Assembly (NCBI RefSeq): GCF_028554725.1
Contig: NC_071668.1
Location: 10,647,001-10,711,000 of the forward strand
Reading direction: 5' to 3'
From: Zeugodacus cucurbitae
Taxonomy: Eukaryota > Arthropoda > Insecta > Diptera > Tephritidae
DNA: 64,000 nucleotides
In this document: positions 10,111 through 22,234 of the stretch, one piece after another
Numbering within the stretch: the first letter of the stretch is position 1
Layout of the letters: the number at the start of each line of letters is the position of its first letter
The notes under the pieces: model-generated
Databases searched by the model: none
Seen by the model: only the letters and a program-made list of their open reading frames with translations
What the model was told of the DNA's origin: nothing
Made by a program: the position numbers and the translations under genes

Positions 10111-11810
10111 GCCGAGGTTTTCGGAAGTGTAACATTTCTATACCCACCTCTCGGAGTCTGATAGCCACCAGTTTATTCTTGTAACTATAAATATAACCGG
10201 TAGATGGCGCAGTTGTTCCAAAACTTCTAAAACTCGTTTTAATGCTAGGATTTCCCACATATTTTCAATATATAATCGATTATTAAAATTATTATCAATA
10301 AAAAATATGTTTCCTAGCGTAGTAGACGGCACTTAAACTAGTTTCTCAGTGCAATACATAGGTTAGAAATATTTTTATACACAAACTAATTAGCATAAAA
10401 GAATAAGTGTCTCATGTGTGAATACCCCCATTATTTTGGTATGGTTAACCTTGTTGCTAGTCAGTTGAAGAAACTGTTATCATTTAAATTAATATTAATA
10501 GCTGTTTTAGTCCACTTATCTACGTTAGACATTAACAAACACACAGAGATACACATATGTATAAATACCTATATATATCAGTTGATATGCATTTATAAAT
10601 GCGTTAAAACCGAAGTGACCAAAGATTTGTTGTTGTTATTTTCATGCTTTTAATTTGATTTTTCGCTTTTTTTATTAACAAATTTCGGCATATTGCTGTT
10701 GTTGTTGTTGTTGTATGCATATTAAAATTTTTAATGAACGGAAGTAACAGCTTCTTCATTTAATTGTTCCGTTTCTTTATACACATATTTTGGTTTGTTG
10801 GTGTTGTTTGTTGTTTCTTTTTTTTAAACACTTGGTGTTGGCATTTTGAAACTCCAATCGGCCAACTTCCGGCTTTGTCATCAACATTCACTTGTTGCTT
10901 ATCATCATAGCTGAAATTAGTTAAAACAAAGCAAAAAATACAGAAGACACCTTTGAGTGTATGCAGATATGCGAAGAATCTCTTGGTACATAATTAGAAA
11001 AGGCAGTATTTATAGCAAAAAAAAAAACAAAAAAAAACAATTGATAATCAAAAAAAATTAAAAACAAATTATTTGACGCAGTTGTAGTGGCCAACGGGTG
11101 ACCTTAGCAAAGTTTTCCAGCAAAAAAATACCTTCTTATTTCGCAGTATTAGCGACACTAAGGCAGGCAGCTACGTCAGCATTTCGAACAGCTGTTCTTT
11201 TTGTTGTTTTCATTAATTAATTGACATAGAAAATAAATTGTATTTAAATTTGTGTACTCAAAATATTTATAAATTTTTTTCGGCTGATATATTCGATTAT
11301 ACAGTTGCCAATGGAATTAAGACATGCAGTGCATTAATTAACAATTTGCTGATATATAATTTATGTATATGTATACTCGTAAGTATGCAAATATTTATGT
11401 ATGTATAATTAATTCAATGTGTATGTATGTATTTCTAAGCCTCAGTAGTCATTTAAGCCTTTATGGTAACGTATACGAATTGTTGTTGCTTTTAGTGTTT
11501 AGCTTACAGCTGTTTCAGCTAGCTGGCGCCAGCATAAACGAGTTGAACATAAAAAAAATTTTATCATAAATAATTTAGTTTTTGTTAATTAAAAACACTG
11601 TGACCAACTTAGATTCTCTAAATTTATGGTATTTTGAGAATCTTATATGGAAATATTAACATTCCATTTGTATTAATTGCTCTAGATATGTTGATCATGC
11701 AGGGGAGAGCAAGTAATGAAGTTACTTGTACTCTAGTTCTAATACGAGAACCAAGTCTCAATACGCAATCATGAAAAGAAATCGTTGAAATCTGTATAGA
11801 TATCTATATA
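10111..11810. other. Gene-free AT-rich stretch
   Basis: Contains a short GTT microsatellite near 10697-10715 and A/T runs. Open frames at 10138-10332, 10414-10653 and 11363-11569 show no domain, splice context or codon bias. Confidence 0.45.
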
Positions 11811-13030
11811 AACAAGTACGGAAGGGCGAAGTTTGGTTGTGATCGAACATTGTATACGCTTAGAATTCATTTCTGTAACCCACAATTTTACTCATATATT
11901 CGGCATAAAGCCCACAAGAATAACGATAATCATTATATACAGTATATGAGGGCTGGGGTAATACCTGAACCGATTTCCCAGAACGGAAACGGAAATTTGA
12001 TCCCAACGGAAAGGGTGTGTCCCGTTTGTGTCCCTCTTCCTGTCCATCGCAATTTTCGGTGGGACTCATCTTCCGTTTCCGTATACGCTTAGAATTAATT
12101 TATGTAACACACAATTTTAACATATATTCGGCATAAAGCTCACAAGAATAACGATAATCGTTATATATAGTATGTGAGGGCTGGGGTAATACCTGAACCA
12201 ATTTTCCAGAGCGGAAACGGAAATTTGATCCCACCGGAAAGTTTGTATGTTCCGGTTTGCATTTTCGCATCTTCCTTTCCATCACAATTTCCGATGTGAC
12301 CTATATTCCGTTTTGGGACTTCCGGTTCCGACATCCGTTTCAAGTTGGTGTCTGGTGAATTTCCGGTTGCTTCGCTTCCGATATATCCACTTCCGCTGCA
12401 TGAGCTATTCATTGTAATTTCCGGTGGGACTCAACTTCCGTTTCCGGTGGACGACATCCAGTTAAAGTTGGTTGCTGGTGAATTTCCGGTTTCCTCGCTT
12501 TCGTCATGTACACTTCCGCTTCAGGAAGTATGTAAAGACACCCATTAAGCTACAATATATCCAAGATCATACGCTATTTTAATTTTCCAAAGATATCTCA
12601 CATATTGACCGATATATACGGTATAAACCCACTGGATATTTGCAAACCTTAATATTAGGTATATGGAAGCCAAGGGAAGTAATGACGCGATTTCTTAGAT
12701 TTTTGTCACAAAGACATAATTAAATGAAAAAGATTCCCTCTGAATTTCTTAAAATAATCTGCGATATTTACCGATATTTTCGGTAAAAAGTCATCCATTG
12801 GAACTGAGCTCTTCATTTTCGATACATGGGGCCTTGAAAAGTTATAGGCAGATTTCGACAAAATCTTTATTGGTTTTTCGTATCGGATGGACTTCAAAAT
12901 TTTATTATACAGGAATTAGGCGTAGTTGTTAACCGATTTTGCCCATTTTTCATCAGAAGCATCAGAGTTTCTAGAAAATATAACGTACCAAATTTCATTG
13001 AAATCGGTCGAGGAGTTCCTGCTGCTTACT
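11811..13030 (+). repeat. Dispersed repeat family 1, copy b, with internal tandem duplication and CTTCCG-rich expansion
   Basis: It starts with AACAAGTACGGAAGGGCGAA. A unit beginning GTATACGCTTAGAATT (about 11853) is repeated at about 12082, including ATTCGGCATAAAGC and GAGGGCTGGGGTAATACC, so about 230 bp is tandemly duplicated. From about 11980 to 12530 the sequence is studded with CTTCCG/TTCCGGT words. After 12590 normal family-1 landmarks resume and continue to about 13020. Overlapping open frames here are repeat artefacts. Confidence 0.7.
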
Positions 13031-14578
13031 TATATAACATAACATATAGTATGTAGTAGTACAGTCGCCATTTTGAAAGCAATAAGAATAGAATAGGGTT
13101 CTTTAAGGAATATAACACACTTTGGACGGTCACTTAATGTATACAGTTATAAATATATATGTAGAAGTATATAATATTAAGCGATATGAGTCCATTGTAA
13201 TTGAGGTTAGATTTGCATTACATTGAAAAAAAGCGCTAATTCTTAAAACGAAAAATTGTTTAGAGTATTAATCATCGATATATATGTATATCTATTAAAA
13301 ATAGTATACGTTAATAATTAAGTATTCAAAAAATTAAAAAATCTTAAACTGTCATCCATGCGTAAACTATAGTCTAATACGCTATAAGAGTATGAAAAGA
13401 CAAAATATTTATAGATTTAAATATTTTTCACAACAACTGTATGTATATATACACTCATATGTGTGTGCTATCATTGTATGAATGGATTTGGTTAGAGACA
13501 TCGCCAAGCTTTAATCGCCAACGTTTTGTTGTTCCGGCAGTTTTGTCACTTCTTTTGTAATATTCATCATTTCAAAATGCCTATCGGGTCTATACATAAA
13601 ACAAACAGCAGTGAGGTTTGTTAACACGCGTACCCCTATGCATATAAATATGTATTTTCATATATATGTATATACGATTTAACTATATATAACATATAGA
13701 CATAAACGAATGCAAATATGCCGAAAAAGAGTTACGAATAGCAAAATTTGAATATCAATCAAAATCAGATATTAACACATCAAAAGTTGTCAAACAATGG
13801 GCTCGACCAAAAGTAAATATATATGTAAAAGCAAAAAACAAAAAACAACAACACAACAACATAATTCACACAAATCGCTGTGTGGTAATGCCGGAGACGT
13901 TTTTATTTATTTAGTTTTATATATTTGGATGATATCCACCAGCTGAGCTGAGCTTTGCCAACATATATCTTTCTGCAATACAAATATACCAGTAGTATAA
14001 TGGCACTAAGTCTTTTAAGCAGATAATAGCGTAATTAGCATACGTCGCTTAGTGACTCTTGAGTTGTGAATTGGGGAAAAACAAAGCTGTATATTGCACT
14101 AAAAATATGTAATGCAAATACAAAAATAACGAAAATCTGAAAAAAAAAAACAAATAAATTATTGAAATAAAATCTCAGCGACGCGTGTAAAATGCGTGAC
14201 CTATTTTAATGGTAGTCAGTTAGTTTGGAGAGTATTTAACATAACCCAAACAAGATAACCCAAGAAATATAAATTATAATGAAAACTGGAAAACTGGAGT
14301 GAATATGGAAAATTATTTATTTCGAAAATATGCACCGGACCTGTAATTTTGAGAGCGAGTGGCAAAATAACGGCACAAACTTCGATATAGTTTTCATAAG
14401 TTTTTTTAAAAACAACTAAAAATCTATTTTGGCTATGTTTTCTTGGAAATATACGCAAAAATCTAATACCCCAGCCCGCCTATTTGGCAAATTTGGTCCC
14501 AACCGACTTTCTTCTCCAGACTCAATAAGTAGCACTTTGGAAAAAGAATTCAATCAAATGATGAGGAGAAGATGGAAA
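13031..14578. other. Gene-free AT-rich stretch
   Basis: No gene recognised. Frames at 14216-14458 (-) and 14429-14641 (+) overlap on opposite strands, and the second runs into the family-1 repeat. Confidence 0.45.
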
Positions 14579-16290
14579 CAAGCGCAATCGGTTGACAACC
14601 ACTCCTACTTCCTATATAACAAAATTTGGAAGTCCATCTGATCCGTTCACTTTACAATATAGACTTTAAGAACCAATGAAGATACCGGAACAAAACTTTA
14701 CACAAACGCTGCATTTAAGGTGTGGCATCACTCAATTAAAAATTGTCGAGATTGTATTATAAATTTTCAAGGCCCCAGATACCGAACATGAAGACCTTAG
14801 TACCAATAGATAATATTTTACCGAGAATCGGTAAAATCTCTGTGTTTATTTAATGAAAATCATGTGTCTCTGTGCCAAAATTGGTGAAACCGGATCACAA
14901 CTTCCCCTAGCTACCCCATACCTAATATTAGGGTATGCAAACATCCGGTCGCATATAAGGTTTTGTCGAGCGTATTGTGTGAAAGACTAAAGCCCACCGT
15001 CAACGAACTGATTGGACCTTATCAGTGTGGCTTTAGACCTGGAAAATCGACAATGGACCAGATATTCACCATGCGGCAAATCTTGGAAAAGACCCGAGAG
15101 AGAAGAATCGATACTCACCATCTTTTTATCGATTTTAAAGCTGCCTTCGATAGCACGAAAAGGAGCTGCCTTTATGCCGCTATGTCTAAATTTGGTATCC
15201 CTGCAAAACTAATACGGCTATGTAAGCTGACGTTGAGCAACACCAAAAGCTCCGTCATGATTGGGCAGGACCTCTCCGAGCCGTTCGATACCAAACGAGG
15301 TTTCAGACAAGGTGACTCACTCTCGTGTGATTTCTTTAACTTGATGCTGGAAATAATTATACGAGCTGCAGATCTAAATAGAGAAGGTACAATCTTCTAT
15401 AAGAGTGAACAGCTGCTGGCGATGATATTGATATCATCCGAAGCAACAACCGCGCCGTTTGTTCTGCGTTTTCCAAACTAGATAAAGAAGCGAAGCGTAT
15501 GGGTCTGGTGGTGAATGAGGACAAGACGAAATATCTCCTGTCATCAAACAAACAGTCGGCGCACTCGCGTCTTGGCTCCCACGTCACTGTTGACAGTCAT
15601 AACTTTGAAGTTGTAGATAGTTTCGTCTACTTGGGAACCAGCGTTAACAACACCAACAATGTCAGCCTTGAAATCCAACGCAGAATCACTCTTGCCAACA
15701 GGTGTTACTTTGAACTGAGTAGGCAATTGCAAAGCAAAGTCCTCTCTCGACGAACAAAAATCAAACCCTACAAGTCGCTCATTATTCCCGTCCTGATGTA
15801 TGGCGCCGACGATGACAACATCCGATGAGACGACTCTTGGGGTTTTCGAGAGAAAGGTTTTGCGTAAGATTTACGGTCCTTTGAACATTGGCAACGGCGA
15901 ATACCGCAGACGATGGAACGATGAGCTGTACGATTTATACGACGACATTGACATAGTTCATAGAATAAGAAGACAGCGGCTACGCTGGCTAGGTCATGTT
16001 ATACGGATGGAAGAAAACGCTCCAGCTCTGAAAGTATTCGATGCAGTACCCGCTGGAGGAAGCCGCGGAAGAGGACGAGGACCTCCGGTGGAAAGACCAA
16101 GTGCAAAGTGACCTGGCTTCACTTGGTGTTTCCAGTTGGCGCCAAAAAGCAAAAAGGAGGAATGAGTAAACATCCGGTGGTTATATACCGTATATATCGG
16201 TTAATATGTGAGATATCTTAGCAAAATTAGGTGAGCGTATAGTCTTGGATATAATGTAATGAGTATTCTCGAATACTAGAAATCAAAGAG
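14579..16290 (-). repeat. Dispersed repeat family 1, minus-strand copy split by an RTE-like insertion
   Basis: On the minus strand, 16260 down to 16179 and then 14938 down to 14579 read as one continuous family-1 copy (CTCACATATTAACCGATATA, GGTATGGGGTAGCTAG, TCTGGGGCCTTGAA, CTATATTGTAAAGTGAACGG). The break is exactly at the retroelement insertion flanked by AAACATCCGGT. Confidence 0.75.
14950..16167 (+). mobile_element. RTE-like non-LTR retrotransposon, 5'-truncated, with 11-bp target-site duplication
   Basis: AAACATCCGGT occurs at 14939-14949 and 16168-16178, flanking the insert. The insert encodes the reverse transcriptase core: GPYQCGFRPGKSTMDQIF, then HHLFIDFKAAFDS (palm motif A), RGFRQGDSLSCDFFNLMLE, then DDIDII from the YADD motif, and a C-terminal thumb/extension with VLRKIYGPLN and RQRLRWLGHVIRM, ending WRQKAKRRNE next to a TAA formed at the duplication. 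The three parts lie in different frames: 14963-15481, about 15421-15828 and 15800-16111 onward. The YADD tyrosine and first alanine codons are lost at 15420, so it is dead. The upstream endonuclease is missing. The stop at the very 3' end with almost no 3' UTR fits the RTE clade; I infer the clade rather than know it. Confidence 0.85.
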
Positions 16291-17573
16291 ACATTTTCAT
16301 TTTACATATCACAATTCTCAAGTAGAATATAATGTACCTGCCTATTGAAGGGTTCCAATACTTCACTTTTCTTATCACCTTGATATTAGAATCATGAATT
16401 TATTCGACGATTCTTGAGAAGACAATTTTAGTTAGACCTGGTGTAAATCTTAATCGCATTTCTCTAGAGACAGTAAGCCTTGTTTACATTACTTTTACCC
16501 AAACTAACCTCTAAATAAGCTGATTATCATCGAAAACAAAGTAAACAAAAAGTAAGGACATGCAAGATTTAAGCACTAAAGCAGCTGATTTAAGAGGACA
16601 CTCTTCTGCAGCACAGCAAATCTTCGCCTTCAATGACACTGCATGCAAATTATAGTGATTTATTTATGCGCAGCAATCAGAGCGACCGCAAATCACCAAA
16701 AAATGTGCGTGTCGAGCGTAAATACGAATTGGCAGATTCAATGGAACAGAAATTAAATAAAAAAATTATCTTTTAAAATTAATAAAATAAAATAAAAAAT
16801 CCAAAAATCGCTCAATCACGCGCTCAATTAATATGCGAACGCACAATATTTACTGACAGCTCGCTTTTGGCTGCGATATTTATTTATTGCGTTTAAACGC
16901 ATTTTTGTTTTTGTTGTTTTTTTTGTAGTTTTTGCATTTACTTTTTCATTTCTCGAATATTTATGCATATGTTTCACTTAATCGTTTAATTTCATAAAAA
17001 TATGCGCAAGGTCAACTAAGCGTGAGTGAGTGAGTGAGGCATCTCTAAGGCATTCAAATTCAATATTAGAGGGCGAAAATAATCGATAAAATGCGAGATC
17101 GGCAATATTTATATACAGAGCTCGGTAAGTCTGCATACTCAAATTTAATTAGACAAAAAAGTGCACAAGGAAGTATTATCCAATAATGGATATACACCAA
17201 GTTCATGGCGATTTTTATGATATGTTAGTATAATATACATATATTTGTATAATCGTACGCACATTTACTCGTATTTGTATTTAATTAAAAATATTTTTTT
17301 AACGCTTCTGCTGAGTCACAATTGTTGTGAACGCGTGATTTTATTTATTATATTGTGTTAACAATTAAATAAAAAATCTGAAAAGTTTCCCAAAAACATT
17401 TAATTTGAAATCTTATTAACGTCATTACGCTGCTTTAACGTCTAACTTCTTGAAATTACACTACGCGTCACGTAAAAAGTTACAGTTATATTAAAAAAAA
17501 AAACTATATCTTTAGGATAATGTCGTTTTTAACTTTAATCTATGGAGCACATTGCTTTTTCTCATACTAAAAC
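16291..17573. other. Gene-free AT-rich stretch
   Basis: No exon-like frame, RNA gene or repeat terminus was recognised. Confidence 0.45.
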
Positions 17574-18140
17574 AAGAAAAAACGTTAACTTCGGCTGTAC
17601 CGAAGCTAATATAGCCTTCACAGGTGAATTTCTTTTAGTAACTATGTGTTTAAGCAAATCTAAAGACGTAAGAAAAAGTAAGGAAAAAACAAGCCCTTGA
17701 TTTCAGTCGTTCAGTTTGTATGGCAGCTATATGCTATAATGAACCGATCTGAACAATTTTTTTTTGGAGATTAAATTATTTCTATGAACAATAACTCACA
17801 CCAAATTTCGTTAAGATATGTAGTAAAATGCGAAGTTTTCCATACAAGCCCTTGATTCCGATCGTTCAGTTTGTATGGCAGCTATATGATATAGTGGTCC
17901 GATATCGGCAATTCCGACAAATGAGCAGCTTCTTGAAGAGAAAATAACATCTGCAAAATTTCAAAACGATATCTTAAAAACTGAAGGACTAGTTCGTATA
18001 TTTACAGACAGACGGACATGGCTAAATCGACTCAGTTCAACATACTGATCATTTATATACATACTTTATAAGGCCTCCGACGCTTCCTTCTGGGTTTTAC
18101 AAACTTCGTGTCAAACTTAATATACCCTGTTCAGGGTATA
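17574..18140 (+). repeat. Dispersed repeat family 2 (hairpin-ended, modular)
   Basis: It begins AACAAGAAAAAACGTTAA with a hairpin CTTCGG...CCGAAG and ends with the palindrome ATACCCTGTTCAGGGTAT (18122-18139). Inside, a module starting AAGCCCTTGATT is present twice, at about 17691 and 17846 (period about 155 bp), each with GTTCAGTTTGTATGGCAGCT. No coding potential. Its left end resembles that of family 1 (same AACAAG start and stem-loop), suggesting related elements. Confidence 0.7.
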
Positions 18141-18204
18141 ATTATGTATTTTAATAACTTTTAACCACGCGCAAAAATCGCCAAAAATCTCCGTAAAAAT
18201 ATAA

Positions 18205-18935
18205 TCAAAACAAAGAAGGAAGTGCTAAGTTCGGGTGTAACCGTACATTTTATACTCTCGCATATTTATGAGAACACATAATTGGACCCATATATTCGGT
18301 ATAAAGCTCATAAGAATATCGAAAATCTTTATATATAGTATATAAGGACTGAGATAATTCCTGAACCGATTTCACAAATTTTTACCACTAAGCTACATTA
18401 TATCCAAGATTATATGCTTACTTAATTTTGCTAAGGTGTCTTACCTATTAAGCGATATTTACGGTATAAAGCCCACCAGCACCCTAATGTTAGGTATGTG
18501 GTAGCTAGAGAAAGTTATGACCAGATTTCACCAAATTTCGACCCGGATTTTTTTTAATTATCTGAGAGATTTACTGACATTATTGGTAAAAAATTGGTCA
18601 CAAGCACTGAGCTCCTCATGTTCGATAACTGGGGCCTTGAACAGTTATAGTCTGATATCGATTTTTTTGAAAGATGGCACTCCTCGAATGCAGTGTTTAT
18701 GCAGAGTTTTGTTCCGGTATCTTCATTTGTTCTTGATGCCTATATTGTGAAGTGAACGAATCAGCTGGAATTTCAAATTGTGTTATATGCGAAATAGGCG
18801 TGGTTGTTAACCGATTTCGCGGTGACATCAGTTATCAATATTATTAACCAAATTTCATTGCAATCGGTCGAGTAGCCAAGGAACATGTGTACCAAGTTTT
18901 ATCAAGATATCTCAATTATAGCTCCCTCCACCTGG
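18205..18935 (+). repeat. Dispersed repeat family 1, copy d
   Basis: It starts at AAGGAAGTGCTAAGTTCGGG with the terminal hairpin and contains ATTCGGTATAAAGCTC, GGGGCCTTGAA, GGCGTGGTTGTTAACCG and TTTCATTGCAATCGGTCGAG in family order. It is cut short relative to copy a. The open frame at 18517-18750 lies inside it and is not a gene. Confidence 0.7.
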
Positions 18936-19944
18936 GCAATTACCTAAGGCACACACCGCTAATGTAAAGAAACCCTCAACTAAGCTAAATCGATCAATGA
19001 CAGAGGTGTTCTTTCATGCCAAAAACACTTCCAGTCACTTCAATTTGTCGCAAAGCGTTACCAAACGAACGACTCAAAAAATTTGCAGCGAACTCGCTGA
19101 AGGGTTTCGGTGTCAATAACCCGTCGAATGTAGATTCTATAAGTATGTCAGACGCACAGTCGTAAAATATTATATCCAGTTATCAACGGTGGAAGTTCGG
19201 TTTTCCTCTGTCGCATTAATGAGTCAATAATTTTCATATTTCACTCTCGATTATATGCGACAAAGTAATTGCAATTGAAATATCTGTAATGACATGCATA
19301 TCGGGTTATTAAAAATGCATTTCCGAAAATTCATTTGTTTTTTTTTTTTTGTTTTTGTTGTCTTGAATGTGTAGGTGTTCATATGCAAATGGCTTAAGGT
19401 TAAGCTGACGGCGAGTTTAAATTGGGTTCTTGACCGCGTCAATTTTGTCCCTCAAAGCATGCGCCGCCACCAAGGTTGCATTGTAAAAAAAAGGAATAAA
19501 AAAGGAAATATTTTGTCAATGCAATACAGCCGACTGCTTGTGCATTATAAATACAAAATAAACACCACGAAAAATGGCAAAAACAATACGCCGCAGAGAG
19601 AAGTGTTAAAGAAACAATAAAAAAGTTGCATATCTGATTGCCGGAAATTGATATGCGTTTCCATAAATAACGATATGCGAATGCATTAAGAACTCACTTG
19701 TATGCTAATATACCGAAGATTTATCTTTATCAGGTTTTCGCATTTCAATTGGCGCAAACCACACATTTATAAACATAAATTACACAATAAATAGTACTAA
19801 AATGCGTCTGACTCTACATATGTTTCCGGTAGGGCCATGCATCTTATAGACGTCGAACACGTTGAAAATAACAATAGCAAATCGGACTTTTAATGACTTT
19901 GACAACTTAAGGTGGAGTATGTCAAATTTTCGGATGTTTTGCTA
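18936..19944. other. Gene-free stretch
   Basis: No gene recognised. Open frames at 19251-19442 (-) and 19375-19620 (+) overlap on opposite strands and have no domain signature. Confidence 0.4.
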
Positions 19945-20330
19945 TACGTTAAGTTAGATTAGGTAAAGGGGTCAAGAGAACTCCGCAACTGCAGAGAGTA
20001 TCACTTAGACATCTCTCACTCTCACTTGGATCGCGAAGACACTCCTGATTCGACAAAGTGCTTGGACCCGATTACAAAGTTCCTTAGTCGGCTAATGTCG
20101 ATTCCAGTCACTACGCTGGGTTCGCCGAATGTGTGCCTACCGAGGTCGCACAAGACTCACCGCATGTGTACCTATTGGACAATGATCAGTAAACGCTCCA
20201 ATGATAACGGCAAGATGAACCTTCCTAAGAGACAGCAGCTGGAAAGACCGTTCTGAGTCCAAACGGGCCTGAACGTCTTCGCAACAGGTGCCGATTATTG
20301 TCCAGAGTTTGGAGAACTAACTCGAAGTCA
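19945..20330 (-). pseudogene. Second non-LTR retrotransposon 3' fragment
   Basis: On the minus strand a broken frame reads LLSLRKVHLAVIIGAFTDHC followed by PIGTHAVSLV. This resembles the LTGHCPIGTHA-type block after the RNase H domain in jockey/R1-like LINEs. It is followed by a degenerate TTACCTAATCTAACTTAAC tail at about 19945-19965, so the orientation matches the 9405-10110 remnant. Stops interrupt it. The call rests on one block plus the tail and is weaker than the 9.4-kb one. Confidence 0.5.
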
Positions 20331-21440
20331 GTGTCCAGCACTCTATAGCAAGTAGACCACCGCTTGGAAACCGAATCTTTTGCTATACTATGAAAAGATT
20401 TCAAATAGGCTCGGTTGTGAACCAGAATAAGACGAAATATCTGACAGGGAGAGTAAAGATCAACTGGAGAAGTATTTCAATTCACTTGGCGTATTATTTG
20501 TGAAACATGGGAATGACTGGTTCGGCATTATGTTCTTAGACAATATAACTTGGACGAGTAGAAGAACAAGATCTAAGTTGCTTAGTCTGGAATCTTCAAC
20601 CTCATACTTATCACACTGAAAGTATAAAAAATAGACATAGAAGACTAGATCAAGGCAATCAACGATAATGTAAATAAAGATCCAGAATTATTGGATACAA
20701 AAACTGTAAAATTTGAGAATATTGGTTATCAGTTACATTTGAACTTTCCGAATACTACTAGAGCTTTAAGGTGTTTAATATAGACATATGGTCGTACCAG
20801 ATATATATAGAACTCTACATAGGCTTGACATTTTCTGTAATCACAAATTTCCGGGAGAGTTCATGCCTTGGAGTCATTTGAATTGTGACAGATTGAACAG
20901 GAAGGATTTGTTTTCCGACTTCCGCCACTGATTGCCTTCATCGAGCGAATGACTCCAATGCATTGTTGATGCGAAAATCTAACTTGATCACTCGCTAAAA
21001 GGTATCTGGATTTACGTTCATTATTGTAGTTTTATGTCACCTCACCACTTGTCTTCGTGGCGCAAACGACGAGTATTTGGTAGACCGTGTTCGCAGCAAA
21101 GTGAAAGGATCACGATATGACACTTCGAAAAAAATTCTAATTTCAATTCGAGCACATCAATCGTAAAAACATACAAACAGACAAACATGGCAGAGCACAG
21201 AGATCAACGCACGGCTTAGAACGGTGCAGGAGCGTGAATTCATAAATAACCGATTTCGTAATAACACTTCTAATGATATTTGAGCTGCGTCGTGTCGCAG
21301 CATCTTCTTTCATAATCTTTAATTACCCAGCGTGAGCATCAAACTTTGTACTAGTATAGAATTGGTGGACTCTAACAGCTAACAGTGAATGCTACGAGGC
21401 GCTACACATTCACCACACAATGCAAGCGAACTAACCGCCG
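20331..21440. other. Gene-free stretch, less AT-biased than its neighbours
   Basis: Probably more retroelement debris (20340-20600 and 20870-21130), but no frame could be assigned to a family. It ends at the candidate promoter near 21450. Confidence 0.35.
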
Positions 21441-21451
21441 AATCGTTCGTC

Positions 21452-21458
21452 TATATAA
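21452..21458 (+). promoter_or_regulatory. TATA box candidate
   Basis: TATATAA lies about 70 bp before the ATG of the signal-peptide-like frame at 21523. That would allow a start site near 21480 and a 5' UTR of about 40 nt. Sequence match only. Confidence 0.3.
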
Positions 21459-21522
21459 TTTGGCAGCAGATGGAACCCGTTTACCTCAACCTTGAAATCA
21501 AGTGACAAAACACGAACAAACG

Positions 21523-21627
21523 ATGCGATGCGATGTGATCGTGTTATTTTTTTTATTTGCTTTATTATTGTGCCTTTTGCCTTTCCAAACGGAACTGCAC
21601 GAAAGCCCCAAATCACAAGTGAATTAA
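21523..21627 (+). CDS. Candidate first coding exon: secretory signal peptide
   Basis: The frame ATG CGA TGC GAT GTG ATC... encodes 34 residues starting MRCDVIVLFFLFALLLCLL, then PFQTELHESPKSQ. This is a short polar N-end, a 15-residue Leu/Phe/Ile/Val core and a polar tail, the layout of a eukaryotic signal peptide. A GT at 21619 (CACAA|GTGAAT) could be a splice donor, making this a first exon; otherwise the frame stops at 21627. A TATA box sits 70 bp upstream. No downstream exon was identified before the DOCK gene at 24.36 kb, and no homologue is recognised. An overlapping frame at 21528 is also hydrophobic because of the T-rich run, so chance cannot be excluded. Confidence 0.3.
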   Translation: MRCDVIVLFFLFALLLCLLPFQTELHESPKSQVN

Positions 21628-21639
21628 TTAAATTCGATT

Positions 21640-22234
21640 TCCAGACAACGATTTTTTTGTGTTCACTAAATCGTAAACGGAATTAAATGTAAGACTAAAA
21701 CGAATAAATTTTGAAAAACGATTCGAATTGATTGGCAGAATCGTTTGGAGTTTAATACATTTGTGGGTAAAGTGGTGAGTGACGTAGAGGTTGACTAAGA
21801 AGATGTGTCTGCGTAAATATAGCAATATATTAAATTTATATGTATACATATAACTATATAGACATATGGATATATATTATATATATATTATTATTTATAA
21901 CTCACGTGTTTGTACGTTTCAATGTTCAATCTTGAGATTACAATCAAAAGTGAACGTAAAATATTTTATATACATATGTAGGTTTGTATGTATGTATGTA
22001 CCATATGTTATAAATAAATTAAATGTATGCATGTAGGCTGACTTTGATGAATGATGCGATTAGCAGAAATTTGTTTACAATTCTGTGCTTGAATTTTCTA
22101 ATAAAAAAAAATTTAGAAATACCTCTAATACACTTATGCCTGGATATTGTTGTAATTTTGATTAAATATTATTATTAAAAATAATAATAATAAATAAAAT
22201 AAATATGCATTCTAAAGGCCCTCCATCACGGCAA
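21640..22234. other. Gene-free AT-rich stretch
   Basis: Holds TATATA and TATGTATG microsatellite patches (21840-22015) and ATT/AAT runs (22160-22200). No gene seen. Confidence 0.45.
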
